DNA from: Tausonia pullulans
Taxonomy: Eukaryota; Basidiomycota; Tremellomycetes; Cystofilobasidiales; Mrakiaceae
Reading direction: 5' to 3'
Assembly: GCA_951802195.1 (NCBI GenBank)
Contig: OX637623.1
Span: forward strand, 434,001-498,000
DNA: 64,000 nt
Shown here in pieces: positions 48,671 to 59,708 of this stretch (position 1 is the stretch's first letter; every line of letters begins with the position of its first letter). The position numbers and the translations under genes are program-made. Under the pieces are notes generated by a model. The model saw only the letters and a program-made list of their open reading frames with translations, was not told where the DNA came from and searched no databases.

Positions 48671-51600
48671 TCAGGCAGCATGTGAGCCCAAGCCAGACGC
48701 TCCTCCATTAACAGAAGCTGCCGCCTCTGCAGTCCCCTTCTCCTCGGCGAGCCTCCTCCGCTCCGGCTCGCCCTTCTCCCAGTTCTCGAGGATCTCGCGC
48801 CGGATCCGCTGAGCGGGCGTCTCGCGAGCCTTCTTCCGGACGCCCGTCGCAAACTCCATCGCAACCTTGAGGCCCTCGAGTGCGACGGGGCCCTTCTTCT
48901 TGCGACCGGGCCCACGGCGGCGGATCTCCTCGTCGTAGGTGCAGACGTAGGATCGCTTAGAGCAGTTGCCGCACTGCTGCTGTCCATCGCACCTTAGAAG
49001 AAAAAGGGAGGCGGGACGGTCAGCGTTGGACGAGGGAGAACGGTGAGAAAGCTGTTGCGCAGACGCACTTAAGCTTGCGGCCGCGGCAGAAGTGGCAGGC
49101 GAGAAGGAGCTTTCTGACCGGGATGGAGGACTGGTGAAAATTCATGTCAGCTGCGCTCGCGGTAGTAAAGCAGAGAGGAACGGTCTGCTCACGTGATCGT
49201 GGTTCCCGACGGAGGCGGTATCCGGGTCGGAATCGACGCTCGAAGTTGACGCATGAGGCGGCTGCTGCTCAGGCTGCTGCTCCGAGTAGGGCTGCCCGTA
49301 TACGGCGCCCCAAGCAGGAGGCAACTCGACCGCCTTGCCCTTGTCGGAAGCAGACGCGGCGTCGGGAGTGAGGACCTCGAACTCGCGCTGGTCGAGCTCG
49401 AGCCTGCGCCTCTTGGCGGAACTCAACTCATGCCCCTCCACCACATGCTTGGGCAATGGCCGTACGTCAAACTGTCCAGCCTCGTACGGAGCGTTGCGGC
49501 TATCCTCCAACTGGCCCAGGGTTGGGTGGGTGGCCGTATCCCAAACGGTCTTCGCGCCCGTGCCCCATCCCTGGACGCCCTGCCAGGGAGCTGACCAGCC
49601 GCGATTGGTGCCGCCTTTGAGAAAATCGGGCGTCGGCACCGACGGCTGCTGCTGGTTCACCGAAGCGGAGGCAGGAAGGCTCTGAAATCGAGGGGCCTGC
49701 TGCGAGGAGTACTGAACGCTCTGAGGCGCAGAAGCAAGCAACGGTAGAGGCGAGTCACACTGCGTCGACTGGGACGATCCAGGCCGGTGAGAGACACCCG
49801 AGCCGCTGGGGACAGACGATGTCGGCGTCGGGATATTGCCGGCATGGGTGTAAGAAGGTGGCGCCCCGTCGTAGCTTGAGGAGGAGGAAGCCCGCGACGC
49901 AGCAGAAGTGACCGGCGGACGAGTCGGGAAGAGCTGCGTCATGCCCGAGGGAGGAAGCGTATCATGCGCGTCGATTGGGCCCGGCTGTTGCTGGGCATGC
50001 GCGAGATCTGGATGGGCCGGCCGCCAAACGAAGGGCCCGGCGGCAGGGTAGGACCAGTGATCGGACGGCGACTCCTGTGGCTGGCCGCCCTGAACGCAGG
50101 GCGTCGATGCCGGCCCAGCGATGTAGGTGAAGATGGTCGCCGACGGCGCCTGCACGGACGTCCCCGCGGCGACGTTGGTCTGTTGAGGCCAGCCATTGGT
50201 AGCTTCCGCAAGTTGAGGAGGCGAGGGGAGGAAGGACGTTGGCGATTCGGTTGAGACCACGTACTGGACACCATTAGCCCAGTAATGATAGTCCGGAGAG
50301 AACGATGGTGAGCCGTAGTCGTCTGTCGAGAAAGTAGCCATCTCCCCCGCCGGCGGAGGCATCTGCTGAACGACTTGCTGCTGCTCGAATCGCTGCCGGT
50401 CCTTTTTGACCTGCAACTGCCTCAGCTGCTGCTGATCAAGCTGCTCCCTCCTCTGGAACTCCAGCTGCTCAAACTGCTGCTGATCATGTTGCTGCTGTGG
50501 CTGCTTCTGAAGTTCCTGCTGATGCTGGACCTGCTTCTGTTGCTGCTCGTACTGCAACTGATGTTGTTTTTCCTCCGTCGCCGCCGCCTGCGCCTCCCTA
50601 TGCAACCTCTGCTGCTCGTCCTCGTACATCGACGTATCCAAGGCGTCCTCGTACGTTGCCGGAACCGTGAACGAATGCAAGTACGTTGTGACGGCGTCCG
50701 TCCTGTGCGGAGGGATTGGAAGCCCAGCAACTGGGTAGGGCTTCCACGCCGAGGTCTCGAGAGCCGGCTGATAGATCCCGTCTGTCATTGTCGCCGCTGG
50801 CTGGGGTGGCTGCGGTTGACGTTGGTGCTGTGGCACGCCGTAGATGTCCGGAGGAGGGGAGTGAGTCGGGATCTGCGTCGACAACGCTTGAGTGAACTGC
50901 TGGCTGTTGTCGCCCCGAGCCGCAGTGAACTTGGCCATGAGGAGCTCTTGGCGGTGGTTTTGGTCGGGCTGAGACTGCGACTGCTGGTGGTGCTGCGGCG
51001 GCGGCACGTAGACTGAAAACGAGTCAGCGTCAGTCAGGCAGGTCGGAACAAAATTAGGCGGAGGGAGTGCTTACTCTGCTGCTGATGCTGTTGCTTCTGC
51101 TGCTCGAGGTGCATAACCGGGGGCTGCTGTTCCTCCTCCTGGAACGTTTGCATCGAGACCGCAGGAGCCTCCGCGGGCCAAACCCCTGTTGTCGATGAAG
51201 AAGACGAGGCGGGCAGTTGCTGAGCAGCCCAAGCGCCGGTATCACGGGCCGGGGTCAGAATTTCAGAGGAGGCCGCCAATCGGTCTGAAGCGGGATCCTG
51301 TTCATGGAAAGGATAAGGCTCCGAGAGGACGGAACTGGGAGGGCGGACTTCCCAGGTGGAATTGATATCCTCGGTGGGAGGAGTGGCGGAAGTAGAGGGA
51401 GGAGAGGAGGTTGATGCTTGTGACAGTGGTGGAGACTGTGGATGCAATGAAGCTTCCCGGGGCGACTGCCGTTGCGGAACACCCCAAGACCACACCACCT
51501 GTATCGGACGGTCCGCCTCGCCCCCGGGGAGGAACGTGGGCGTCGTAGGCTGATGCTGGAGCTGGTGCTGGCGAAACTGAGGATCTTCGTACAGTGGTTG

Positions 51601-53282
51601 TTGCTGCTGATTCCACGATTCCTGGTCGCCTAGTGGTTTGTCCTGTTCGCCGTGTGCATAGTTGAGCGTCTGCTGATGCAAGATCGACGCGACCTGGTTG
51701 AGGCTATAGGAGGAAGAGGGAGAGGAGGCACTAACCTCATTGAAGGGAGGGCCAGCAAAGAACGAGCTCGCTGAGCCCTGATGCTGCGAGGACGGGTCCG
51801 GGACGGCATAGTGGTTCATCTGCTGCTGCATGCGCATGCCCTCCATGTTCTGGAGATGGGCGACCGTAGCGGCTTCGTCGTTCGCAAAGCACTGCTGCTT
51901 GGCCGTCTTTGGATCGGGACGAGCGAACGGCCCGGACGCGGGGGCAAGTGGCGAGTGGTACGCCGGGAACGAGGCCGGTGGAGTGCGACCGGGACTGGGT
52001 TGGACAGAGGACGACGACGACGACGGGAGAGCAGTCTCGTTCGGATCGAAAGCGGTGGAGGTCGACGGCGACGCCGCCGCCGTGTGCTCGAGCGCCTTGC
52101 GCATCTTCTCCTGGACGAGCTGCGAGTACCGCGACAGTGTGGCGGCCGGCTTGCAAGGGGGCGCCGAGAACGCGGATGCAGCAGGGGCAACAGTACCAGC
52201 CACTGTCGTCATCGTTTGTGAAGAGACGACGATGGTCGAGGTCGAAGATGAGAGCTTCGCTCTCGGGGGATGAGGGGAGCTCGACGACGACGAGGTCAAC
52301 CAAGCGCCGTCGACAACTCCGGGAGCCGGCGCGTGTCGCGTAGAAGCACTGGTTCCTATGCCATTCGTGCTCGTATTCGTGCTGCTCGACATCGACATCG
52401 AACCGGCCGAGGATTGCACGGGGTTGGCGAATTCCGCGGGAGGGCCGTTTGAAGCGGAGGCGTCGCCACCGACAGCAATGGTGGCGGCACCCTTGTCGTG
52501 GACGGCAGCGACGCACCCAACTCGAGCGCCGCTGCTGAATGTGAAGGCCGGGTAGAGACGCAGGACGGCTACAACGAGTCATTCGTCGGCCGGGAAGATC
52601 ATCCAGTTTTGGGGGTTTTTTGGGTTTGTTTATTAATCGAGAGCGCAAAAAGGAAAGAGGGGGTCAGGTGTGTGTGAGCCGAGATGTGTTTGAGGGAAGG
52701 GTGGGGGGCAAGGAATCGACGCAGCAATCCTAGGGGCCGACGCGGGTAGGGTTCGCCTCCAGGCGTCTCTCGGGCGCCCAGCATGGTGGACGCGCCAGGG
52801 AGAGCGCCATCAATGCTGCTGGGACTGCTACACATAGTTTTCCCGTTCGGACTTCGTGGTGCCAGAGAAGGAGGAAGCGAGAGAGACTCACCGGATGTTG
52901 AAGAACTCGGGCTCGTGCTCTTCCTCAGTGGCGGTCCAGCCAATAGCAACGCGCCCGCGCCCATGGCCGACGACGACGCGAGAGAATATGGCGAGGCAGA
53001 CGCCGAGGAGGATGTCGACGAGGTCGACGAGACCGCTCGCGGTGAGAGCGAAGAGGCGGGGTGGTGTTTACGCTGCGACGACGACATGCCCGGGTCGCTC
53101 CCGAAGCTTGTCGTCAAACTGCCGTCGGGAGCCGCCTGGTATGACGCCTGCGACAGCGAAGATGAGGGCGTGGGCTCGAAGCCACAGCCAGCGGCGGCAA
53201 CGACTGCGGCAGACGACGGCAGCGAGACCTGTTGTTCGCTCAGAGCGGCCGATCGGTCCGAGGAGGTCGAGGCGGTGTGCAT
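48671..53282 (-). CDS. Gln-rich regulator with C-terminal Zn(II)2Cys6 cluster
   Basis: Starts MHTASTSSDRSAALSEQQ at 53282. A 320-nt intron (donor gtgagt near 52890, acceptor gttgtag near 52570) joins it to AVLRLYPAFTFSSGARVGCV. The next 1,000 or more residues are low complexity: Ser/Pro/Ala-rich, then Gln-rich with coiled-coil-like runs (QQKQVQHQQELQKQPQQQHD near 50480). Near the C terminus an intron splits a perfect zinc cluster: LLACHFCRGRKLK, then CDGQQQCGNCSKRSYVCTYD, spacing C-x2-C-x6-C-x5-C-x2-C-x6-C, followed by the basic linker RRRGPGRKKKGP and a helix REILENWEKGEPERRRLAEE. This is a fungal DNA-binding transcription factor, placed in the nucleus. Zinc clusters are usually N-terminal, so the order is unusual. 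No fungal middle-homology region seen. Target genes unknown. Confidence 0.85.
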
Positions 53283-54835
53283 GACGGCGAGAGGGGCGTG
53301 GTTGGTTGGGGAGGATGCTGCTGTATGTGTGCCTGCAGGGAGAGCGAGCGGGCTGACGGTCGAGCGAGCGAGCGAGGCAGAGCGTCGAAGCCCTGGGAGG
53401 GCAAGCCAAGAGACAGGAGTTCCTTTCTACCACTCGGTGTATGCTGACGGGGTGCTCGACCAAAGAAGAGAGGCAGAGAGAGGCGAGGGGGATGGGAGCA
53501 ACAGCGGAGAGAGGGTTCGTGGGGATCTTGAAGGGAGGGAAGAGACAAGAGAACGAGCGGGGCTCGGCCTTTTGTTGAGGACAGGAGAGGCAGGCGAGGG
53601 CGAAGTCTGGTTGAGTATTGGCTGCAGTAAAGGGCCGAGAACAAACTATGGCAGGTTGCTGGGGTAGCAACCGTGTTCAAGTTCTGGAGAGAGAAGAGGA
53701 GACAAAGGGTGTATGTTGAGGTGAACGAGACTCTTGTCCTGCGGTTCCCCGCGCGCGCGTTAGGTTGTGTGTCTCCCTGACTCTGCTCCCCCAGCCTCTC
53801 TCTCCCTGCTACGCCCCTCACTTCCCTCTTTCGCTGCTTGGGCTCTTTGAGTCTCTCTTGGACGCCCCCACTCTGTCGATCGTCCGCTCCAAACTAGCTC
53901 GCGCCCTCCCTTTCATTCATCCCTTGGCGTCACTTCCTCCGACACTCCGCGGCTTTGCCCCGCTTCTACAGTCACCCTCCCACGTGCAGGCTACTTACTT
54001 CATTCTTCTTCTTCCCCGCAGACACAGGCGGCCCCTGTGTTGGCTCTCCGCGGGCCTCCGGAATCTTCTGCGCATACTCTGACGAAAAGTACCGTTTGCC
54101 TGTCCATCTCTCCTCCCTCCTCATTACTCGTTACAATTTGTCGCACCTCCTTCCTCTCCTTTGTAGCTAGGCTAACAGCTGGCTTCAGCTCCTTTCCAGG
54201 CCCCTCTAAGGCGCCCAGTGAGTGCTCTCGCCCAGACCCCACATTCTTCGTTCGGTCACAAAGGTCAAAAATAAATCTCCGATGCTTGCAGATCGAGAGA
54301 CATGTGGACATGCGGCCGAGCCTAAAGCGTGACATGTTCCAAGGAAAGGGGTTGCCTGCTTCGCAGACCGCATCCCGCAACCGGCTAAAGATGGAGATCG
54401 GCTCCTTCGGTTGAGGGCGGGAGGCTTCCATTGTGAGACAGACTCAAGTAACAGAGCTAGACTCGTTTATCCTAGATTCAGTTATGGACGTCACAACGCC
54501 TCGGCCGCCCTGTTTGGTGAAAAAGACGGTGCAACAAGAAGAAGCGGGGGTAAGGCCCGCGACCGGCGGGACGCACCGGTTGGGGACCGCGTCACGATCT
54601 TCTAGTCCCCCCGCCGCTCGTCTCGTGAGCAACGGCCAGGCCGGGCCCGCAATCGCGCAGCACGACGCAATGCGGCATCGGACTCGGAGTCGTGACAAGG
54701 GTTGATCCCTAGTTCTCACGGATCTCCTGGAATGAATCCAAAACCTAGAACGAGAGAATGCATTCAGAGCTTGCGTGCGCTTTCCGTTCCGCTGGTAGCC
54801 CTCACCGGCCAGTCTGGAATGCAGTGTGTACATGA
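53283..54835. other. intergenic, upstream of the Zn2Cys6 regulator
   Basis: About 1.55 kb. The first 500 bp (53283-53800) are GAGCGAGC/GGGAGAG purine-rich, a long leader or promoter for the regulator. Open stretches exist on both strands, but none shows motifs, a splice pattern or a conserved start. No RNA gene recognised. Confidence 0.5.
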
Positions 54836-57752
54836 TCATATCTCAGCTAGATTGGAGCTGCTGCTTTCCCTCGACTCGAGTCCCCCCTGCCCAATGTCCC
54901 CTCCTGCGTCGGGCGGAGGGACAAGAGGCGCACCCAGTGGCTCCATTTTCATCGCGGCATCCCCTCCTAGTCCATCTTGAGAGCCGAAGACACTGTCACC
55001 AGTGATTGTGCCGGCAGTACCGGTATCCTGGGATGGCTGCTGTTCCTCGTTGTCCTGCTTCGATTCTTTTCCTGGCTCCTGCTGTTCTTCCGACGCCGCT
55101 GCAGGACGCAAGAACTTGAGAACAATCCGCTTGGGCTTTTCGATGGCGTGATCGATCAACGAAGGCGCAGGGCCAGGGGTCGGTGTGGATGGGGCTGAGG
55201 AGTTGAGAACCGCCGATAAGGAGGACGATGACGCTGGCGGGGGAGGGGTTATGCCGATGTGCTCCGCCTTATCCTCCTTGGCAGATGCTGGCTCCGTGGC
55301 CGTAGCGTTGGGGGGTGAAAGAGGGGCTGGGGGAATTGAAGCAGTAGCAGGAGCTGCAACTACGCTGGCCAGATCTCCTCCTCCTCTTACTTTGGGGGCG
55401 GCCGCCTTTCCACCCTTGCCTCCTCCCGATGACTTCTTCGCCACAGGGCTACTAGGGCTCGACCCTCCTCCTCCACTTGCCTTCTCCGTCTTCGGAATAA
55501 GACTCCGATCCCTCAGTGTCCTTCCATGCGCCACTGGTGCGCGAGGGCTACTTGCCGCTGACGCGGTCGCGCTCGCGACGCTCTTCGTACCCATCGCGCC
55601 GACCTCGATGGAGGCAAAGACCTCGGCTGTACGCGTAAGCCACGCTTCGGAGGAGCTAGAACCAGAGATATTCGGCGAGCTCGGAGCGGCGGTCTTGGAG
55701 TTGGCAGCTGCTCGGGCCGAACGACGTCCGGATGGCTTGGTCGCCTTCTCAAGCTGTGAGCACAAGTATGACATTTCAGCTTAGCTTTGAGCGAAGCAGG
55801 AGGACTCCCACAGCCGACCAACCTTGATGATGTTTGACACAGTCCACCAGGACTCTTGCTCGGCCATGGGCACAGGCGCATCCGCAAGCCCAACGAGATG
55901 AGCCGCCGCCGCACTCGCGAGCGCCCGGTCGCCATACCCGCCCTCGAGGACGCTGACGACGCGGCCTTGTGCATGTTCGCGCGCAAAGGCAACGACATCC
56001 TGGGTGAATCGAGCGTAGAAGGAGACCTATGGCTGTCGGTGTCAGCGTGCGATCCGCCGGACGCGGGAGGAGTGAGACTCACCGGGACTCGACCGCCATG
56101 CCGCTGCATCCCTGGAGACTCGTGCTCGCAAGCATCGAACCCAGCGCTGGAATGAAAGGGTCAGTCCCAAAATGGAGCCGCGGACGTGATCTTGAAGCCC
56201 CATACCTGATGAAGACCATTGTCTTGCCCGCTTCTGCCGCAGTCGACTCGAGGAAGGCCTTGGCCTTGGTGAGCAGTTGGAGGTAGCGCGGGTAGCAGCG
56301 GGTGTAGAAATCCTCCTCGGACGAGTAGGGCGACAGATGGATGTTTTCGCTGTGAGAATGGAGGAGAAATAATTAGCCGATCTTTTGCACCAGAGCCTCT
56401 CTTGAACGCACATGTATTGCCCATGGGAGGCGAGGCTGACGCTGGCGTCCTTTATGCGGTCCATGTCCCCATCCTCACATGGGAAGGAGTACTGAGACAT
56501 TCCTGTCAGACAAGGATATATATGAGGCCAAGGAGAAACTTACGATGTCATGAATGCTGCCATAAAATGTCTTGAGGCCGCGCTTGCCTTTGGGGTCCGC
56601 CGGCTTGCCTCCCGCGATGAGAAGCTCCTCACGGTAAGTGTCCTCGTTCAGGCGCAACGCGATTTCCTGCGTGCCGTTGCCGTGGTGGAGGTCTGGATGA
56701 GGGGATCACGGTCAACATAAGCACATGTGATAGACGAACTTGTAAAACTAGCCGATGTCGAGGATGATGGCCCGGTCCATGTTGTGCTGAATATAAGCTG
56801 CGGACGGAACCCTCTGATTAAGCTGCAATGACGACAATTCTTGACCCATGGGACAATGACGAACCGTGAGCGGCGCCCACCACAACATTGTTGACGAAGC
56901 AGAAACCCATCGGGTTGTCCTCGCCGCAGTGGTGGCCTGGAGGGCGGATGGCGCAAAACGCCGAGCTCGCCTCAATGTTCGCGGGATTGGACCCACCCCT
57001 TGGATTAGGGGTAATTGCACCTGGCGTGTCAGACGGAAGCATGCCCAAAGGGTGGAGGGAGGAGTGGGCAGGCTTTGGGCGAGTTGACGCGATGACAACG
57101 TCGACAGCCTGGATCGTCGTCGACAGGGCACCACGGATGGCAAGAATTGATTCTGAGCACACTGGGAGACAGCCTGTCAGGCAGGACTGCAACGACGAAT
57201 GTAGCGGTCGGTGAACTCACAGTAAAGATCGTTCTGAGGGAGTCCCTCTGGAATTTCACACTCGCCCTTGCGCACCTTCTCCTCTTGCCCCCGGCACCAC
57301 GACTCGAGTCTCCCGAGGTAGTGTTCGCTCCCTTCGACAGACGGCTCGTGGACGAAGCGGACAGCCTTGCCTCTGAGGTCGCCAAATCCCTCATCGGGGC
57401 TGGCCGCAAAAAAGAGCGCAGGTACGCCGACGTCGGCTGCTCGCTCCTGCTGCCCGTGCTGCTGTTGCTGGGAGACTCCTCCGTCGAGCCCGAGCCCCTC
57501 AAGCGCCTTGATGAGATCGCCTTCGTCCGAACTAGCAAGGGTCTTGTGCGCCGCCTGCGTTTGTCGTGTGGACAGTGCCTCCTCAAGCCGGGCGAGCGCG
57601 AGCGAGAGCCCCGTATAGACCGCGCGGAGTCGTTCAGGCCGCTCTACGATGGATGAGGGATGGATCTTCGAGGTCGGGCGGTGGAAGCGGTGGAGGTGGC
57701 AGGCCGGCTGGATGAAGACGGCTGGAGGATGGTGGGGCAGGGTGGCGGTCAT
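54836..57752 (-). CDS. HOS3-like class II-type histone deacetylase
   Basis: About eight exons. Chosen start MTATLPHHPPAVFIQPACHL (57752); an upstream in-frame Met lies at 57803. The arginase/deacetylase fold shows the family start HRFHRPTSKIHPSSIVERPE and RLRAVYTGLSLAL, then CAIRPPGHHCGEDNPMGFCF (catalytic His pair), YIQHNMDRAIILDIDLHHGN (metal-binding Asp/His), KTFYGSIHDIVSFPCEDGD, NIHLSPYSSEEDFYTRCYPR, MVFISAGFDACEHESPGMQR (second metal Asp) and VVSVLEGGYGDRALASAAAA. The order and HGNGTQ-type spacing match fungal Hos3, which deacetylates histones in the nucleus and, in yeast, acts at the daughter nuclear pore. A roughly 310-residue Ser/Pro/Ala-rich tail follows, with a KPKRIVLKFLRP motif near its middle. 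Stop TGA 54836-54838. Confidence 0.92.
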
Positions 57753-58341
57753 GGCCGATGAGGAGAGGTGTCGTGTGTCGCCGAGCTGGTGATGAGCGCG
57801 CATTGATCAGTCAGTGTGCGTGTAGGCTGGCTGGAACTGGCGAGTGAAGGCGGTTGTGACGTACAGGAGAGAAGCAGTGAGAGGGAAAGAGACAGGTGGG
57901 CAAAACTCGGACGCGTCCGGGGATGTTTATTGTCCTGCCGCGTACCGCGTCGTGGGAGGAGAGCGAGGCGACGGAGCGGGTTCCGCGTAGACGAGGGGTC
58001 GCTCGGCGGGTGAACGAGTAAAGATAGTCCAGGTCCCCAAAGGGTGGAAGTAGAGTTGGGCGAGGTGAATGGATGGACGTTGAAAGGAAGGCCAGAGTGA
58101 AAGGGGACGAAACGCCCTGGCCACCGTTCGTCGATTCGTCCGTCTGGTCTGGCGCTTTTCCCTGACAACGAGCCTCTCTCGACAACATACAGCTCCACAA
58201 TCCTGGAGGGAGTAGATTATGTCCGAGGGATCAAAGTCGCAGGGAACAAATGCTCTGAACCGTTGACTTCAAAAGGACTGTCACAATTGGTTCGCACTCA
58301 GAGAAGGCACACCAACTATCTGCTCAACTGTCTATCGTCAG
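57753..58341. other. upstream region of the HOS3-like gene
   Basis: Promoter and leader of the deacetylase on the minus strand; tRNA-Asp begins at its far end. No other gene supported. Confidence 0.5.
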
Positions 58342-58493
58342 TCTTTGGTGGTCCAACGGCTAAGATGTCCGCCTGTCAATACAGCAAGGGTCTCTATCCT
58401 TGAGCTTCTGATCGATCAATCAGGGAGTTCAGGGTAAGATCACCTCGAGCTAATTGTCCGCGGGAGACCGGGGTTCGACTCCCCGCCAGAGAG
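58342..58493 (+). tRNA. tRNA-Asp(GTC) with an 80-nt intron
   Basis: Acceptor strand TCTTTGG (58342-58348) pairs with CCAGAGA (58486-58492) over 7 bp with one G-T. Discriminator G at 58493, the Asp identity base. D arm GTC/GAT around AACGGCTAA. Anticodon stem TCCGC with GCGGG, loop CTGTCAC, anticodon GTC at 58375-58377. T arm CGGGG-TTCGACT-CCCCG. The intron lies after base 37, at 58379-58458 (80 nt), the canonical position but far longer than common fungal tRNA introns. Spliced length is 72 nt. A T5 terminator follows at 58500. Confidence 0.93.
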
Positions 58494-58499
58494 TGCTTC

Positions 58500-58504
58500 T
58501 TTTT
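58500..58504 (+). terminator. Pol III T5 terminator of tRNA-Asp
   Basis: TTTTT six bases after the discriminator base. Confidence 0.8.
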
Positions 58505-58953
58505 CCGGCCGATTCTGAGGGCTTCCGAGTTCTGTGGAATGGGTATTCTGAGTAGATACTCAATGCGACCACAGGAGTGGGCGCGCCTGACTGATAGGCG
58601 TCGCGCGCTTAATGCATCGCGCCAGAGGTTGCCACCAGGTAACCCTTTTCCTTCGTATTCTAGTCATCGAATCACTCGCAATTCATAAGCATGACGACCG
58701 CATTTGATGGGTCGGAGTGGAAAGAGAAGGGGGGCGCGCTCGTAAAAGCGGCGGGGATGGCACAGATTAGCGAGGAGACAACGAGAAGGGAGACGGTAGT
58801 GACAAAAAAAAAAGTTTAAGTGAAAAAGAAGAAGAGATGTTCATTGAGAGGACGGACGAGGGCGCTTGTCAAAGGACGGCACTCTCAATTGAAGTCCCTG
58901 TACTGGGAGTCTGATCGTACAATCGAAGTAACGACAGGCAAAGGGGCGAACAA
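58505..58953. other. spacer between tRNA-Asp and the permuted tRNA-Thr
   Basis: No gene seen. An A11 run lies near 58805-58815 in a purine-rich patch. Confidence 0.5.
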
Positions 58954-58959
58954 TATATT
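58954..58959 (+). promoter_or_regulatory. TATA-like element upstream of the permuted tRNA-Thr
   Basis: TATATT, 75-80 bp before the 3' half of the tRNA-Thr gene. A position like this could place TFIIIB, which would help a gene whose internal A and B boxes are in reversed order. The match is short and may be chance. Confidence 0.3.
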
Positions 58960-59033
58960 GGCACAAATTCCAGCGCTGTGGTGAGGTCCATACCTGGACT
59001 CAACTGTCATGAAACTTTGCTTCGAACGTGATC

Positions 59034-59108
59034 ATGATGAGGTCACCAGTTCAAACCTGGTTTGGGGCTTGCGCCCTGATAGCTCAGTGGTAGAGCGCGT
59101 CACTCGTA
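59034..59108 (+). tRNA. circularly permuted tRNA-Thr(CGT): 3' half upstream of 5' half
   Basis: Bases 59034-59069 read as a tRNA 3' half: A38, anticodon-stem TGATG, variable AGGTC, T arm ACCAG-TTCAAAC-CTGGT, acceptor TTGGGGC and discriminator T. After only three bases (TGC) comes a tRNA 5' half at 59073-59108: acceptor GCCCTGA, TA, D arm GCTC-AGTGGTA-GAGC, G26, stem CGTCA, CT, anticodon CGT (59105-59107), A37. The two halves pair with each other: 7/7 acceptor pairs (two G-T) and 5/5 anticodon-stem pairs (one G-T). Joined at 37/38 they give a normal 72-nt tRNA-Thr. T5 follows the 5' half directly. No matching 3' half lies downstream and no 5' half upstream. The alternative is a rearranged pseudogene. 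Confidence 0.8.
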
Positions 59109-59113
59109 TTTTT
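59109..59113 (+). terminator. Pol III T5 terminator directly after the tRNA-Thr 5' half
   Basis: TTTTT begins at the base after A37. In a normal gene order this would stop transcription inside the intron; in a permuted gene it is where a terminator belongs. Confidence 0.65.
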
Positions 59114-59552
59114 GCGCCAAAAGGCTAAGCAATACTAGCAAAAAGTGCCGGGCGCTCTCGAGCAGGTCAAAGCAGCTCTGCCATCGCAAGGCAACAACAG
59201 TTGCCCTTCATTCTGGAATCACAGAGCTCTAATACTGCGTCTCTTGGCCACTAGCTTCCAGACCGATTTGTATTTTCGTAAGGAGGCAAGTCATAGTTTC
59301 AAGCGTAGAGGACGACCTGGCCCTATAAAGGGAGCGAGGTGGATGGCAAGGGCCTGTGTGGACCGGTATTACTACGAATATCCTACTATAAGTATATTTG
59401 CATGCACAATGACACCCTGCTATCGGCGGACCAGAACTGTCTGCGCCCTTCCCCAATGCATCCGGCACCCTGAGCCCCTGCATGCCATTCATTGTGAAAT
59501 CTCCGTCAACCAAGGAAAGATATAAGCCCTCAGACGGCCTCCTTTTGCAACC
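59114..59552. other. spacer between tRNA-Thr and tRNA-Ser
   Basis: No gene supported. An open stretch at 59145-59525 has no motif. No T-arm or acceptor sequence that would complete the tRNA-Thr 5' half was found here. Confidence 0.5.
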
Positions 59553-59557
59553 AAAAA
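59553..59557 (-). terminator. Pol III T5 terminator of tRNA-Ser
   Basis: AAAAA on the plus strand, eight bases past the 3' end of the minus-strand tRNA-Ser. Confidence 0.8.
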
Positions 59558-59564
59558 GGGACGT

Positions 59565-59708
59565 CGAAGATGGCAGGATTCGAACCTACGCGGCCAAAGG
59601 CCAACAGCTAACGGATTTTGGTCAACCCTCGCTTGCACCATAGCGGAGAAGTGGTAGGAGAAGAACGTAAATTCGAAACTATCATCGTAACCACTTGATT
59701 ACATCTCC
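59565..59708 (-). tRNA. tRNA-Ser(CGA) with a 62-nt intron
   Basis: On the minus strand, acceptor GGAGATG (59708-59702) pairs with CATCTTC (59572-59566), 7 bp with one G-T; discriminator G at 59565. D arm ATC-AAGTGGTTAC-GAT. Anticodon stem ATAGT with GCTGT (two G-T), loop TTCGAAA, anticodon CGA at 59675-59673. Long variable arm with GGCC-TTT-GGCC, the type II shape of serine tRNAs. T arm GTAGG-TTCGAAT-CCTGC. The intron is 59671-59610 (62 nt) after base 37. Spliced length is 82 nt, right for Ser. Divergent from, and touching, the LINE that begins just to the right. Confidence 0.9.

Noticed and set aside
50375-51016. Leu-rich 213-codon plus-strand ORF opposite the Gln-rich regulator
   Set aside because: It is the reverse complement of CAG/CAA repeats, which gives Leu runs; not a membrane protein.
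59034-59160. Two separate ordinary tRNA genes, each with a long intron, instead of one permuted gene
   Set aside because: No 5' half precedes 59034 and no T arm with a matching acceptor follows 59108 within 450 bp, while the two halves present pair fully with each other. A 3-nt spacer is also too short for two genes. A degenerate tandem array remains the main alternative.
59145-59525. 126-codon ORF between tRNA-Thr and tRNA-Ser
   Set aside because: No homology and lies in a spacer rich in tRNA flanks; composition unlike the coding exons nearby.
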